The notes beneath the pieces are model-generated. The model searched no databases. It saw only the letters and a program-made list of their open reading frames with translations, and was not told where the DNA came from. A program made the translations under genes and the position numbers. A stretch of DNA of 64,000 nt from Actinomadura rifamycini DSM 43936 (GTDB lineage: Bacteria > Actinomycetota > Actinomycetes > Streptosporangiales > Streptosporangiaceae): contig NZ_AULB01000034.1 of NCBI RefSeq assembly GCF_000425065.1, positions 1 through 64,000 on the forward strand. The letters run 5' to 3'. This document shows positions 1-9,007 of the stretch, in pieces; position 1 is the stretch's first letter; the number at the start of each line of letters is the position of its first letter.

Positions 1-1
1 C

Positions 2-181
2 CACGCCGTCCCGCTGCCCGCGATCAGCGCGTCCCTCTTCGCCCGCTTCGCCTCCCGCCAGGACGACTCCCCCGCCATGCGCGTCGTCGCCGCCCTGCGC
101 AACCAGTTCGGCGGCCACGCCGTCGAGTCCGCCAAGGGCGCCGACTCCCCCGGCGCCGACGTCACCCCGCCCAAGGTCTGA
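2..181 (+). CDS. gnd: 6-phosphogluconate dehydrogenase, C-terminal fragment
   Basis: Only the last 59 codons are inside the window; the reading frame is open from base 2 and ends at a TGA whose A is base 181. The peptide contains HAVPLPAISASLFARFASR followed by a short hydrophilic tail, which resembles the C-terminus of the decarboxylating 6-phosphogluconate dehydrogenase of the pentose phosphate pathway (NADP-linked, cytosolic). Position supports this: in actinomycetes gnd lies between dnaN and recF, and recF follows here. The family call is by recall of the tail sequence plus synteny; the catalytic part lies outside the window. Confidence 0.75.
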   Translation, partial: HAVPLPAISASLFARFASRQDDSPAMRVVAALRNQFGGHAVESAKGADSPGADVTPPKV

Positions 182-255
182 CGGCCCGAGGTTCGACGGC
201 CCGAGGTTCGACGGCCCGAGGTTCGACGGCCCGAGGTTCGACGGCCCGAGGTTCG
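181..255. repeat. Five perfect tandem copies of a 15-bp unit
   Basis: The unit ACGGCCCGAGGTTCG occurs five times head to tail, beginning at the last base of the gnd stop codon and ending eight bases before a DnaA-box-like 9-mer. It is non-coding. Perfect identity of all copies suggests recent slippage or expansion. No hairpin-forming symmetry is visible in the unit. Confidence 0.95.
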
Positions 256-610
256 ACGGAAGTTATCCACAGCCCGTGGATTCTCGCGCCCCCCGGGGCC
301 GGCCCCTGGAGACTCGAGATGGGGCAGGCCCCAGGGCGGGCCTGCGAACCTCGGCGTTCGGCCGAGGACGATCTCGGGGGTGGAGCGATGGGCGTGTCCT
401 GGGTGTGCCGTGCCGGACGGATCCGGTGGGCGGACGGCTCGGAGATGTTCCGGCGGTCGACGGCGGGCAGGAGCGCTGCTCGGGCCGAGCGGGTTGTCCA
501 CAGCCTGTGGTCTCCGTGCGGGACGGGCGAACGTCCGGACTGCGCGGTAGCGGCGGGCGGTGCGGACGGTTTGGGCGGGGCAGGGGGTGGGAGGCTCTAC
601 GCTCGTCTGC
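256..610. other. gnd-recF intergenic region with two DnaA-box dyads
   Basis: No gene is supported here although several GC-rich frames are open. Two sites of the form TNNTCCACA-N-NTGTGGN are present at 263-280 (TTATCCACA first arm) and 494-511 (TTGTCCACA first arm). Each is a DnaA-box-like 9-mer followed after two or three bases by an inverted partial copy. Close to the presumed oriC this could be DnaA binding or autoregulatory sequence; which protein binds is inference. Confidence 0.55.
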
Positions 611-1735
611 GTGCACGTCGCCCACCTCTCGCTCCAGGACTTCCGCTCGTACGCGACCGCCGAGGTCGCGCTCGAGCCGGGGGTCACCGCGTTCGTGGGG
701 CCGAACGGCCAGGGGAAGACGAACCTGGTCGAGGCCGTCGGCTACGTCGCGTCGCACGGGAGCCACCGGGCCTCGACGGACGCGCCGCTCGTCCGGCACG
801 GCGCGCCGCGCGCGATCGTCCGCGCCGGCGCGGTGAAGGACGACCGCAAGGCCCTCATCGAGCTGGAGATCAACCCCGGGAAGGCGAACCGGGCGCGGCT
901 GAACCGGTCGCCCGTCCCCAGGCCGCGCGAGATCCTGGGCATGCTGCGGACCGTGCTGTTCGCCCCCGAGGACCTCTCGCTCGTCAAGGGCGACCCGGGG
1001 GAGCGGCGCCGGTTCATGGACGAGCTGCTGACGGCGCGGGCGCCGCGCTTCGCGGGGGTGCGGTCCGACTACGACCGGGTGCTCAAGCAGCGCAACGCCC
1101 TGCTCAGGTCGGCGGCGGCGCACCGCCGCGCACCGGGCCCGGAGGTCCTCGCCACCCTGGACGTGTGGGACGCGCACCTCGCCCGGACGGGCGCCGAACT
1201 GCTCGCCGCGCGGCTGGACCTCGTGGGCGCGCTCCGTCCTCTCGTCGCGCGCGCGTACGAGGCGCTCGCCCCCGGCGGCGGCGCGGCGGACCTGCGGTAC
1301 CGCAGCTCGCTGGGCGACGCCGAGTTGTCCACAGACCGTGGAAAGCTCGCCGAGCAGCTCCTCACGGCGGCGGGCGAGACGCGGAAGCAGGAACTCGAGC
1401 GCGGCGTCAGCCTCGTGGGCCCGCACCGGGACGAGCTCGTCCTGCGCCTCGGGGAGCTGCCCGCGCGGGGGTACGCGAGCCACGGCGAGTCGTGGTCGTT
1501 CGCGCTCGGGCTGCGGCTCGCCGCGTTCGACCTGCTGCGCGCGGACGGCGACGACCCGGTGCTGATCCTCGACGACGTCTTCGCCGAGCTGGACGCGGGC
1601 CGCCGCAGCCGCCTCGCCGGGATGGTCGCGCCGGCCGAGCAGGTCCTGATCACCGCGGCCGTGCCCGCCGACGTGCCGGACGAGCTGACGGGCGCGACGT
1701 TCGCGGTGGCGGACGGCCGCGTCGTCCGGGAATGA
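611..1735 (+). CDS. recF: DNA replication and repair protein RecF
   Basis: A 374-residue SMC-like ABC ATPase that loads RecA at single-strand gaps together with RecO and RecR. The Walker A motif GPNGQGKT lies near residue 31 and the Walker B segment VLILDDVFAELD near the C-terminus, with the signature-region residues between. The frame is open from 560, but GTG at 611 is chosen because the product then begins VHVAHLSLQDFRSY, the usual RecF start; a GGGAGG lies about 18 bases upstream, which is long for a ribosome site. A DnaA-box-like dyad (1325-1342) sits inside the coding sequence. It lies in the conserved gnd-recF-dciA-gyrB order. Confidence 0.95.
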   Translation: MHVAHLSLQDFRSYATAEVALEPGVTAFVGPNGQGKTNLVEAVGYVASHGSHRASTDAPLVRHGAPRAIVRAGAVKDDRKALIELEINPGKANRARLNRSPVPRPREILGMLRTVLFAPEDLSLVKGDPGERRRFMDELLTARAPRFAGVRSDYDRVLKQRNALLRSAAAHRRAPGPEVLATLDVWDAHLARTGAELLAARLDLVGALRPLVARAYEALAPGGGAADLRYRSSLGDAELSTDRGKLAEQLLTAAGETRKQELERGVSLVGPHRDELVLRLGELPARGYASHGESWSFALGLRLAAFDLLRADGDDPVLILDDVFAELDAGRRSRLAGMVAPAEQVLITAAVPADVPDELTGATFAVADGRVVRE

Positions 1736-1895
1736 CCCGCCGGACGGTGCCGGAGCGCCGCCGGGCCGCGGGCCCGCCGGCGATCGTGTGCGGACGGCCG
1801 TGCGCCGCGTGCGCCCCGCCGGACGGGTTCGTCCTGTCGCGGTGTCGTGGGGTGCGGCGAGAATGTTCTCCACAGGCTGTGGGGAGGAGGGTGAC

Positions 1896-2459
1896 ATGAG
1901 CGAGGATCCACCGGACGCGGGCGGGGCCGCCGACGGCGAGTCCGCGGCCGCCGACGCCGCCCCGGCGCCCGCCGACCCGCCGGCCGCGTCCGGGAAGTCG
2001 GGGATCGAGCTGGCGCGGGAGGCGCTGGCGCAGGCGAAGGCGGACGCGCTGAAGCGGGGCACCCTCCCCGGGCACAAGAACCGCCGCAAGGGCGGCGGCC
2101 TGCCGGCGCGGAGCCGGGAGCCGGGGCGCGGCGGCGACCCGAAGCCGTTCGGGGCCGCCATCCGCGACCTGCTGGCGACGCGCGGGTGGGAGCAGCGCGC
2201 GGCGGTCGGCGGCGTGTTCGGCAACTGGGCGGGGATCGTGGGGCCCGAGCTGGCAGAACACACCCGGCCGGAGCACTTCGAGGACGGCGAGCTGACGATC
2301 GCCGCAGACTCGGCGACGTGGGCGACGCAGCTGCGGCTGCTGTCGTCGAACCTGGTGCGGCGGCTGAACCAGGAGCTGGGGCACGGGACGGTCCGGCGGG
2401 TGAAGGTGGTCGGTCCGTCGTCGGGCCCGCGGCGGGGCGGGGCGTGGCGCGCCCGCTGA
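1896..2459 (+). CDS. DUF721 (DciA-type) protein
   Basis: A 187-residue protein beginning MSEDPPDAGG, placed at the ATG with GGAGGAGG just upstream rather than at the earlier in-frame GTG. Residues 1-85 are acidic, Ala/Pro-rich and then Lys/Arg-rich, probably disordered. Residues 85-175 match the DUF721 pattern (dLLatrGWeqraavGgvFgnWagIVG, then ElaehtrPehFedGeLtiaad). DUF721 includes DciA, the predicted replicative-helicase operator, and in mycobacteria the gene holds the same place between recF and gyrB. A DnaA-box-like dyad at 1866-1883 lies directly before its ribosome site, which could couple its expression to DnaA (inference). Confidence 0.88.
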   Translation: MSEDPPDAGGAADGESAAADAAPAPADPPAASGKSGIELAREALAQAKADALKRGTLPGHKNRRKGGGLPARSREPGRGGDPKPFGAAIRDLLATRGWEQRAAVGGVFGNWAGIVGPELAEHTRPEHFEDGELTIAADSATWATQLRLLSSNLVRRLNQELGHGTVRRVKVVGPSSGPRRGGAWRAR

Positions 2460-2811
2460 GTCCCGGAACCGCCGACCTTGTCAGTGCCGGGTGAGAACAT
2501 CTGTTCGGGATGCAGGGCGACGAGTTCGGCGACGAGCGCGCCGTAGGGCAGAGAACTCCCCCAGAGTCATGGGGGGATGTGCCTCCGGTTCCGCTCGCCC
2601 GCCACACGCGCACACAGCGCCGCGTGAGTGCCACTTTTCGCCGTGCGACCCGGTAGAATGACATCGGGTACAGGATGCTGCGCCGCCGTGGGGTGCCCGG
2701 GGCTCTGACCAGGTGTGATCGGAGCACAGGGGCACCCTCATGTGTGTTACGGGGCACACCGCGCTCCCTCCGGGCGCGGGGCGGCAGACATCCCCGGCAG
2801 GAGGATCTCCT
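2460..2811. promoter_or_regulatory. gyrB leader and probable promoter region
   Basis: A 350-base non-coding stretch between dciA and gyrB. A possible -10 hexamer TAGAAT lies at 2654-2659; no good -35 match is seen at the usual distance, so the promoter call is tentative. It would leave a leader of about 145 bases before the gyrB start. Supercoiling-sensitive control is usual for gyr promoters but cannot be read here. No riboswitch or terminator is evident. Confidence 0.35.
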
Positions 2812-4764
2812 TTGGCGTACGACGCTAGTTCGATCACTGTCCTTGAAGGGCTCGAGGCGGTGCGCAAACGCCCGGGCATGTACATCGGATCGACCGGTGA
2901 GCGCGGCCTCCACCACCTGGTCTACGAGATCGTGGACAACTCGGTCGACGAGGCCCTGGCGGGCTACGCGGACGACATCGTGGTGACGCTGCTGGCCGAC
3001 GGCGGCGTGAGCGTGCTCGACAACGGCCGCGGCATCCCGGTCGGCGAGCATCCGGTGGAGAAGCGCCCGGCCATCGAGCTGGTGCTGACCACGCTGCACG
3101 CGGGCGGCAAGTTCGACGGCAAGTCCTACGCGGTGTCCGGCGGCCTGCACGGCGTCGGGTCAGCGGTGGTGAACGCGCTCTCCACCCGGCTCGAGGCCGA
3201 GGTGCGCACGGACGGGTACGTCTGGCGGCAGTCCTACAACTGGCGCGGCCCGGAGACGGAGCTGCGCCGGGGCGAGGAGACGTCGGAGACCGGCACCCGC
3301 ATCACCTTCTGGCCCGACCCGGATATCTTCGAGACCACCGAGTGGAACTTCGAGACGCTGTCGCGGCGCATGCAGGAGATGGCGTTCCTGAACCGCGGGC
3401 TGGCGATCACCCTGCGGGACGAGCGTCCCGAGCACGCCGACGGCGAGGACGGGGACGGCGGACCGCGCACCGTCCGGTACCACTACGAGGGCGGCATCGA
3501 GGACTTCGTCCGCTACATCAACGCCCGCAAGGAGGCGGTCCACGAGTCGGTCGTCTACTTCGAGGACCACACCGAGGGCATGTCGGTCGAGATCGCCATG
3601 CAGTGGAACTCGTCGTACGCCGAGTCGGTCCACACCTTCGCCAACACGATCAACACGGCGGAGGGCGGCACCCACGAGGAGGGGTTCCGGGCGGCGCTCA
3701 CCACGATCGTCAACCGGTACGCCCGCGACAAGGGGCTGCTGCGCGACAAGGACGACAACCTGACCGGCGAGGACGTCCGCGAGGGCCTCACCGCGATCAT
3801 CTCGATCAAGCTCGCCGACCCGCAGTTCGAGGGGCAGACGAAGACGAAGCTCGGGAACACCGAGGCGAAGTCGTTCGTCCAGCGCGCCTGCAACGTGTAC
3901 CTCCGCGACTGGTTCGAGGAGAACCCGGGCGAGGCCAAGGAGATCATCAACAAGGCGTCGCAGGCGGCGCGCGCGCGGGTCGCGGCGCGGCAGGCGCGTG
4001 ATCTGACGCGCCGCAAGAGCCTCCTCGAGACGACGTCGCTGCCCGGCAAGCTGTCGGACTGCCAGTCCACCGACCCGGCGCAGTCGGAGCTGTACATCGT
4101 CGAGGGCGACTCGGCGGGCGGTTCCGCGAAGGGCGGCCGCGCCGTCCAGTACCAGGCGATCCTCCCGATCCGCGGCAAGATCCTGAACGTCGAGAAGGCG
4201 CGGATCGACAAGATCCTCAAGAACAACGAGGTCCAGGCGATCATCACGGCGCTGGGCACCGGGGTGCACGACGAGTTCGACATCTCCCGGCTCCGCTACC
4301 ACAAGATCATCCTGATGTCGGACGCCGACGTCGACGGCCACCACATCAACACGCTGCTGATGACGCTGCTGTTCCGCTTCATGAAGCCGCTGATCGAGGC
4401 CGGCCACGTGTACCTGTCGCAGCCGCCGCTCTACAAGATCAAGTGGGACGCCCGGGGCAACGAGGTCGACTACGCGTTCTCCGACTCCGAGCGCGACGCC
4501 GTCATCGAGGCGGGCATCGCCGCCGGCAAGCGCGACCCGCGCCCCCGCGACCTGGTGCAGCGCTTCAAGGGCCTCGGCGAGATGAACGCCAACGAGCTGT
4601 GGGACACCACGATGAACCCCGAGAACCGGGTGCTCCTGCAGGTCCAGCTCGACGACGCCGCCCAGGCCGACGAGCTGTTCAGCGTGCTCATGGGCGAGGA
4701 GGTCGAACCGCGCCGCGAGTTCATCCAGCGCAACGCCAAGGACGTGCGCTTCCTCGACATCTGA
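2812..4764 (+). CDS. gyrB: DNA gyrase subunit B
   Basis: A 650-residue ATPase subunit of gyrase, which introduces negative supercoils as A2B2. TTG at 2812 is the start: it follows AGGAGG by seven bases and gives AYDASSITVLEGLEAVRKRPGMYIG, the normal GyrB N-terminus. Visible elements are the GHKL ATPase motifs (EIVDNSVDEAL, DNGRGIP, GGLHGVGSAVVNALS), the TOPRIM segment (EGDSAGGSAKGGR, DADVDGHHI) and the C-terminal QRFKGLGEMN. The length is that of short actinobacterial GyrB without the E. coli insert. It is followed by gyrA after 85 bases, a normal co-transcribed pair. Confidence 0.98.
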   Translation: MAYDASSITVLEGLEAVRKRPGMYIGSTGERGLHHLVYEIVDNSVDEALAGYADDIVVTLLADGGVSVLDNGRGIPVGEHPVEKRPAIELVLTTLHAGGKFDGKSYAVSGGLHGVGSAVVNALSTRLEAEVRTDGYVWRQSYNWRGPETELRRGEETSETGTRITFWPDPDIFETTEWNFETLSRRMQEMAFLNRGLAITLRDERPEHADGEDGDGGPRTVRYHYEGGIEDFVRYINARKEAVHESVVYFEDHTEGMSVEIAMQWNSSYAESVHTFANTINTAEGGTHEEGFRAALTTIVNRYARDKGLLRDKDDNLTGEDVREGLTAIISIKLADPQFEGQTKTKLGNTEAKSFVQRACNVYLRDWFEENPGEAKEIINKASQAARARVAARQARDLTRRKSLLETTSLPGKLSDCQSTDPAQSELYIVEGDSAGGSAKGGRAVQYQAILPIRGKILNVEKARIDKILKNNEVQAIITALGTGVHDEFDISRLRYHKIILMSDADVDGHHINTLLMTLLFRFMKPLIEAGHVYLSQPPLYKIKWDARGNEVDYAFSDSERDAVIEAGIAAGKRDPRPRDLVQRFKGLGEMNANELWDTTMNPENRVLLQVQLDDAAQADELFSVLMGEEVEPRREFIQRNAKDVRFLDI

Positions 4765-4849
4765 GGTGCGGGGACGGGCCGGGCTCCCAGCGGCCCGAAC
4801 CGTAGCGGCGAACGTACTTCCTTTCCTTCAAGCAGAAGAGGTCAGCTAA

Positions 4850-7354
4850 GTGACGGACATGACCACGGCGGGCGGCCACCCGGGCGAACGGATCGAACCT
4901 GTCGACATCCAGGTCGAGATGCAGAAGAGCTACCTCGACTACGCGATGTCGGTCATCGTCGCGCGCGCGCTTCCCGAGGTCCGCGACGGGCTCAAGCCGG
5001 TGCACCGCCGCGTCCTGTACGCGATGTACGACGGCGGCTACCGTCCCGACCGCGGGTACTTCAAGTGCGCCCGCGTCGTCGGCGACGTCATGGGGAACTA
5101 CCACCCCCACGGCGACTCGGCCATCTACGACGCGCTGGTGCGGCTGGCGCAGCCGTGGTCGATGCGGTACCCGCTGGTGGACGGCAACGGCAACTTCGGC
5201 TCGCGCGGCAACGACCCGGCCGCGGCCATGCGGTACACCGAGTGCCGGATGGCGCCCCTGGCGATGGAGCTGCTGCGCGACATCGACAAGGAGACCGTCG
5301 ACTTCACCCCGAACTACGACGGCCGCTCGCAGGAGCCGGACGTCCTGCCGTCGCGGTACCCGAACCTGCTGGTCAACGGGTCGGCGGGCATCGCGGTCGG
5401 GATGGCGACGAACATCCCGCCGCACAACCTGCGGGAAGTCGCCGACGGCGTCCGGTGGTACCTGGACAACTACGGCGCGTCCGACGAGGAGCTGCTCGAG
5501 GCGCTGATCGAGCGGATCAAGGGCCCCGACTTCCCCACCGCCGCGCTGATCGTCGGCCGCAAGGGCATCGAGGAGGCGTACCGCACCGGCCGCGGCTCGA
5601 TCACGATGCGCGCGGTCGTCGAGGTCGAGGAGATCCAGGGCCGCACCTGCCTGGTCGTCACCGAACTCCCCTACCAGGTCAACCCCGACAACCTCGCCCT
5701 CAAGATCGCCGACGGGGTGAAGGACGGGAAGCTGGACGGCATCGCGGACGTCCGCGACGAGTCGTCCGGGCGGACGGGCCAGCGGCTCGTGATCGTCCTC
5801 AAGCGGGACGCGGTCGCGAAGGTCGTCCTCAACAACCTGTACAAGCACACGCAGCTGCAGGAGACGTTCGGCGCGAACATGCTCGCGCTGGTCGACGGGG
5901 TTCCCCGCACGCTCCGCATCGACCAGTTCGTCCGGCACTGGGTCGCGCACCAGATCGACGTCATCGTCCGCCGCACCCGGTTCCTGCTGCGCAAGGCCGA
6001 GGAGCGCGCCCACATCCTGCGCGCGCTGCTGAAGGCCCTCGACCGCATCGACGAGGTCATCGCGCTGATCCGCCGGTCGCCGTCGGCGTCGGAGGCCCAG
6101 CAGGGCCTGATGAACCTGCTGGAGATCGACGAGATCCAGGCGCAGGCGATCCTGGACATGCAGCTGCGCAAGCTCGCCGCGCTGGAGCGCCAGCAGATCA
6201 CCGACGAGTACGACAAGCTCATGGCGGAGATCGCCGACTACAACGACATCCTCGCCTCGCCCGAGCGGCAGCGCCGGATCGTCGGCGACGAGCTCGCACC
6301 GATCGTCGAGAAGTTCGGCGACGACCGCCGCACCCAGATCGTCCCGTTCGACGGCGACGTCTCCTACGAGGACCTGATCGCCGAAGAGGGCGTCGTCGTC
6401 ACCATCACCCGCGGCGGCTACGCGAAGCGGACCCGCACCGACCTGTACCGGGCGCAGAAGCGCGGCGGGAAGGGCGTGCGCGGCGCGCAGCTGAAGCAGG
6501 ACGACATCGTCGACCAGTTCTTCGTCACCACGACGCACCACTGGATCCTGTTCTTCACCAACAAGGGCCGCGTGTACCGGGCCAAGGCGTACGAGCTGCC
6601 GGACTCCGGCCGCGACTCGCGCGGCCAGCACGTCGCGAACCTGCTGGCGTTCCAGCCGGACGAGCACATCGCCCAGGTCATGGACTTGCGCGACTACGAC
6701 GTGGCGCCCTACCTCGTCCTCGCCACCAAGAAGGGCCGCGTCAAGAAGACCGCGCTGCGCGACTTCGACTCGCCCCGCACCGGCGGCATCATCGCCATAA
6801 ACCTGGTGGACGACGACGAGGTGATCGCGGCGCGGCTCGTGTCGGCCGACGACCACCTGCTGATGGTGTCGACCGGCGCGCAGGCGATCCGGTTCCGCGC
6901 CGACGACGACTCGCTGCGCCCGATGGGCCGCGCGACGTCCGGCGTGATCGGCATGCGGTTCGAGGAGGACCACGAGGTCCTCAACATGCTGGTGGTGCAG
7001 GGCACCGAGCAGGACGTCCTGGTCGCCACGGAGGGCGGCTACGCGAAGCGGACGCCGGTGGACCAGTACCCGCTCCAAGGACGTGGGGGTAAGGGAGTCC
7101 TCACCGCTAAGATCGTTGAGGCGCGCGGCACGTTGGTAGGGGCCCTCATGGTCGGCCCGGACGACGAGGTGTTCGCGATGACGTCGAACGGCGGCGTCAT
7201 CCGTACCACCGCCGCCGAGATCAAGCAGTCCGGCAGGCAGACCATGGGCGTGCGGTTGATGAACCTCGCCGACGGGGACAGCGTCGTGGCCATCGCGAGG
7301 AACGTAGAGTCCATGGATGACGCAGAGGAAGCCGAGAGTGGCGAGGACGAGTAA
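4850..7354 (+). CDS. gyrA: DNA gyrase subunit A
   Basis: An 834-residue subunit carrying the DNA cleavage tyrosine (Y129 in AAAMRYTE) after the winged-helix core. The quinolone-resistance region reads YHPHGDSAIYD with Ser at residue 90 and Asp at 94, the residues usually associated with susceptibility; mycobacteria have Ala at the Ser position. The C-terminal half holds six-bladed pinwheel repeats including the GyrA-box-like QxRGGKG segments (KRGGKGVRGAQ, GRGGKGVLT). The GTG start follows AGAGGT and gives MTDMTTAGGHPGERI. The tail is acidic. Confidence 0.98.
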   Translation: MTDMTTAGGHPGERIEPVDIQVEMQKSYLDYAMSVIVARALPEVRDGLKPVHRRVLYAMYDGGYRPDRGYFKCARVVGDVMGNYHPHGDSAIYDALVRLAQPWSMRYPLVDGNGNFGSRGNDPAAAMRYTECRMAPLAMELLRDIDKETVDFTPNYDGRSQEPDVLPSRYPNLLVNGSAGIAVGMATNIPPHNLREVADGVRWYLDNYGASDEELLEALIERIKGPDFPTAALIVGRKGIEEAYRTGRGSITMRAVVEVEEIQGRTCLVVTELPYQVNPDNLALKIADGVKDGKLDGIADVRDESSGRTGQRLVIVLKRDAVAKVVLNNLYKHTQLQETFGANMLALVDGVPRTLRIDQFVRHWVAHQIDVIVRRTRFLLRKAEERAHILRALLKALDRIDEVIALIRRSPSASEAQQGLMNLLEIDEIQAQAILDMQLRKLAALERQQITDEYDKLMAEIADYNDILASPERQRRIVGDELAPIVEKFGDDRRTQIVPFDGDVSYEDLIAEEGVVVTITRGGYAKRTRTDLYRAQKRGGKGVRGAQLKQDDIVDQFFVTTTHHWILFFTNKGRVYRAKAYELPDSGRDSRGQHVANLLAFQPDEHIAQVMDLRDYDVAPYLVLATKKGRVKKTALRDFDSPRTGGIIAINLVDDDEVIAARLVSADDHLLMVSTGAQAIRFRADDDSLRPMGRATSGVIGMRFEEDHEVLNMLVVQGTEQDVLVATEGGYAKRTPVDQYPLQGRGGKGVLTAKIVEARGTLVGALMVGPDDEVFAMTSNGGVIRTTAAEIKQSGRQTMGVRLMNLADGDSVVAIARNVESMDDAEEAESGEDE

Positions 7355-7396
7355 TGGAGCCGGTCTCGTCCCGCCGCTAGGCCAGGAGGACGACAC

Positions 7397-8593
7397 GTGA
7401 GCACCGAGCCCGGCGAGAACAAGGGCGGCACCGGCAAGGGGAGCGCGGGGAAGTCCGGCGGCGGCAGCAGGACGGTCGCCGCCGCCTCCGCCAAGCCGGG
7501 CCGCGACGAGACGAAGGCCGACGCCGGCCGGGCGGCCGAGGAGACGAGGACCGACCTGGCCAAGGTCGGCGACGAGCCCGAGTCGGGCTCCGGCTCGGGC
7601 TCGGGCTCCAAGGCCGGTTCGGCGGCGGCGGACGACACGGTCGTCGACGACCCCGGGAAGGCGGGGAAGGGGTCGGCGAACTCCGCGGGAGCGAAGTCGT
7701 CGAAGTCCCCGACGGGGTCGTCCGGTTCGTCGTCGGGCTCGAAGACGGCGGCGGGCAAGGGCTCCGCGAAGGACGCTCCGGGCGCGTCGAACGCGAAGGG
7801 GACGTCCGGGGCGAAGAGCCCGTCGTCCGCTTCCGGTGCGCCCGCCCGCCCGTCCTCGACCGGTGCGTCGTCGACCTCGTCGGCCCGCTCGTCGTCGAGC
7901 GGCTCGACCTCCGGTTCGTCCGGTTCGTCCGGCTCCGACTGGACCAAGCCCGCCGAGCCCGCCGCCTCCGTCTCCGCGGGCCGCACCGAGCAGCCGCCGC
8001 CCGCATCCTCCCCGAGCGCTCCCTCCGCCCCGTCGGCCCCGCCCGTCCCGGCGGGCTCGCAGCCGCCGCCGTCCGGTGCCGGTGCGGCGGGCGCCGGGGC
8101 GTCCGGCGGCGGGTTCGCGGGCACCGTCCTGCGCGACCGCCCGGCCCCCGCGGCGGCCGCGCGCGGCGCGTCCGGCAAGCCGGCCGGGGGCAAGGGCGGC
8201 AAGGGCGACGGGAAGCCGGCCCGGAAGGCGCAGCTGCAGCTCGCCCGCCTCGAGCCGTGGTCGGTGATGAAGTTCAGCTTCGTCCTGTCGCTGGTCTGCT
8301 TCGTGGTGCTGCTGGTCGCGGTCGTGGTGCTGTACGTGATCCTGTCCGGCCTCGGCGTGTTCGACGCGCTCACCGACACGATCAACAGCCTCACCGAGGG
8401 CGACGACGGCTCCTCCACCGGCGTCGACTCCGCGAGCTGGTTCTCGTTCTTCCGCGTCTTCGGCTACTCGGTGCTGGTGGGCGCGCTGAACGTCCTGCTC
8501 ATCACGGCCCTGTCCACGGTCGGGTCCGTGATCTACAACCTCACCGCGGATCTCGTGGGCGGTGTCGAGGTGACGCTCAAGGAGGCCGAGTAG
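7397..8593 (+). CDS. DUF3566 membrane protein with long low-complexity N-terminus
   Basis: A 398-residue protein starting at GTG 7397 behind AGGAGG. Residues 1-280 are Gly/Ser/Ala/Pro/Lys-rich with SG dipeptide runs and are presumably disordered and cytoplasmic. Residues 285-398 form the DUF3566 domain with two membrane helices (about 292-316 and 350-380) and the conserved lead-in LARLEPWSVMKFSF. The gene holds the same place downstream of gyrA as mycobacterial Rv0007. Its function is unknown; the domain is largely confined to Actinobacteria. The disordered region is unusually long. Confidence 0.85.
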   Translation: MSTEPGENKGGTGKGSAGKSGGGSRTVAAASAKPGRDETKADAGRAAEETRTDLAKVGDEPESGSGSGSGSKAGSAAADDTVVDDPGKAGKGSANSAGAKSSKSPTGSSGSSSGSKTAAGKGSAKDAPGASNAKGTSGAKSPSSASGAPARPSSTGASSTSSARSSSSGSTSGSSGSSGSDWTKPAEPAASVSAGRTEQPPPASSPSAPSAPSAPPVPAGSQPPPSGAGAAGAGASGGGFAGTVLRDRPAPAAAARGASGKPAGGKGGKGDGKPARKAQLQLARLEPWSVMKFSFVLSLVCFVVLLVAVVVLYVILSGLGVFDALTDTINSLTEGDDGSSTGVDSASWFSFFRVFGYSVLVGALNVLLITALSTVGSVIYNLTADLVGGVEVTLKEAE

Positions 8594-8694
8594 TCCCTGC
8601 GCGCCCGCTCCGCCGCGGCCGTCCGATATCGATTTCCGGTTGCCGCTCCAGATGGGGTAACCTCTCGTTGCGCCGCCAAGGACGGCCGCAGTGC

Positions 8695-8771
8695 GGGCCT
8701 ATAGCTCAGTCGGTTAGAGCGCATCCCTGATAAGGATGAGGCCGGTGGTTCAAGTCCACCTAGGCCCACCA
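8695..8771 (+). tRNA. ileT: tRNA-Ile (GAT anticodon)
   Basis: A 74-base cloverleaf with encoded CCA. The acceptor arm GGGCCTA pairs with TAGGCCC, the anticodon stem CATCC/GGATG encloses the loop CTGATAA with anticodon GAT, and the T arm contains GGTTCAAGTCC. It lies downstream of gyrA and DUF3566 as in mycobacteria, where tRNA-Ala is next; here tRNA-Ala is about 10.6 kb away. Confidence 0.97.
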
Positions 8772-8776
8772 GCACG

Positions 8777-8807
8777 AAAACCCCCCACCGGGATCGGTGG
8801 GGGGTTT
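8777..8807 (+). terminator. Rho-independent terminator after tRNA-Ile
   Basis: Inverted repeat AAAACCCCCCACCG / CGGTGGGGGGTTT around a GGAT loop begins five bases after the tRNA CCA end. A-rich and T-rich flanks make it work in both directions. Confidence 0.9.
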
Positions 8808-9007
8808 CGCGTTTCCGGACCGGGGGGCGGCCGTTGTGAGCCTGCAGGTCGTCCTTTGAGCCGGACGGGCGGGACGTCCGGGGCGGAACCGAACCGGGCA
8901 CGGACGGAATGCCGGTACGGTCGGCGCGTGCGTTCTGTGGTTTGCTGCGCTGATCGCGTGGTTCGCGCCCGGCGGCGGTCCGGTGCGGGTTCGGCGGGGG
9001 CGGACGG

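Noticed and set aside
263..2500. A 745-codon open frame on the minus strand across recF and dciA
   Set aside because: It is antisense to two well-supported genes, has shadow composition (Arg/Pro/Ala) and no domain; high GC makes such frames common.
4721..7396. An 891-codon minus-strand frame across gyrA
   Set aside because: Pure shadow of gyrA with Val/Asp/Arg-rich composition.
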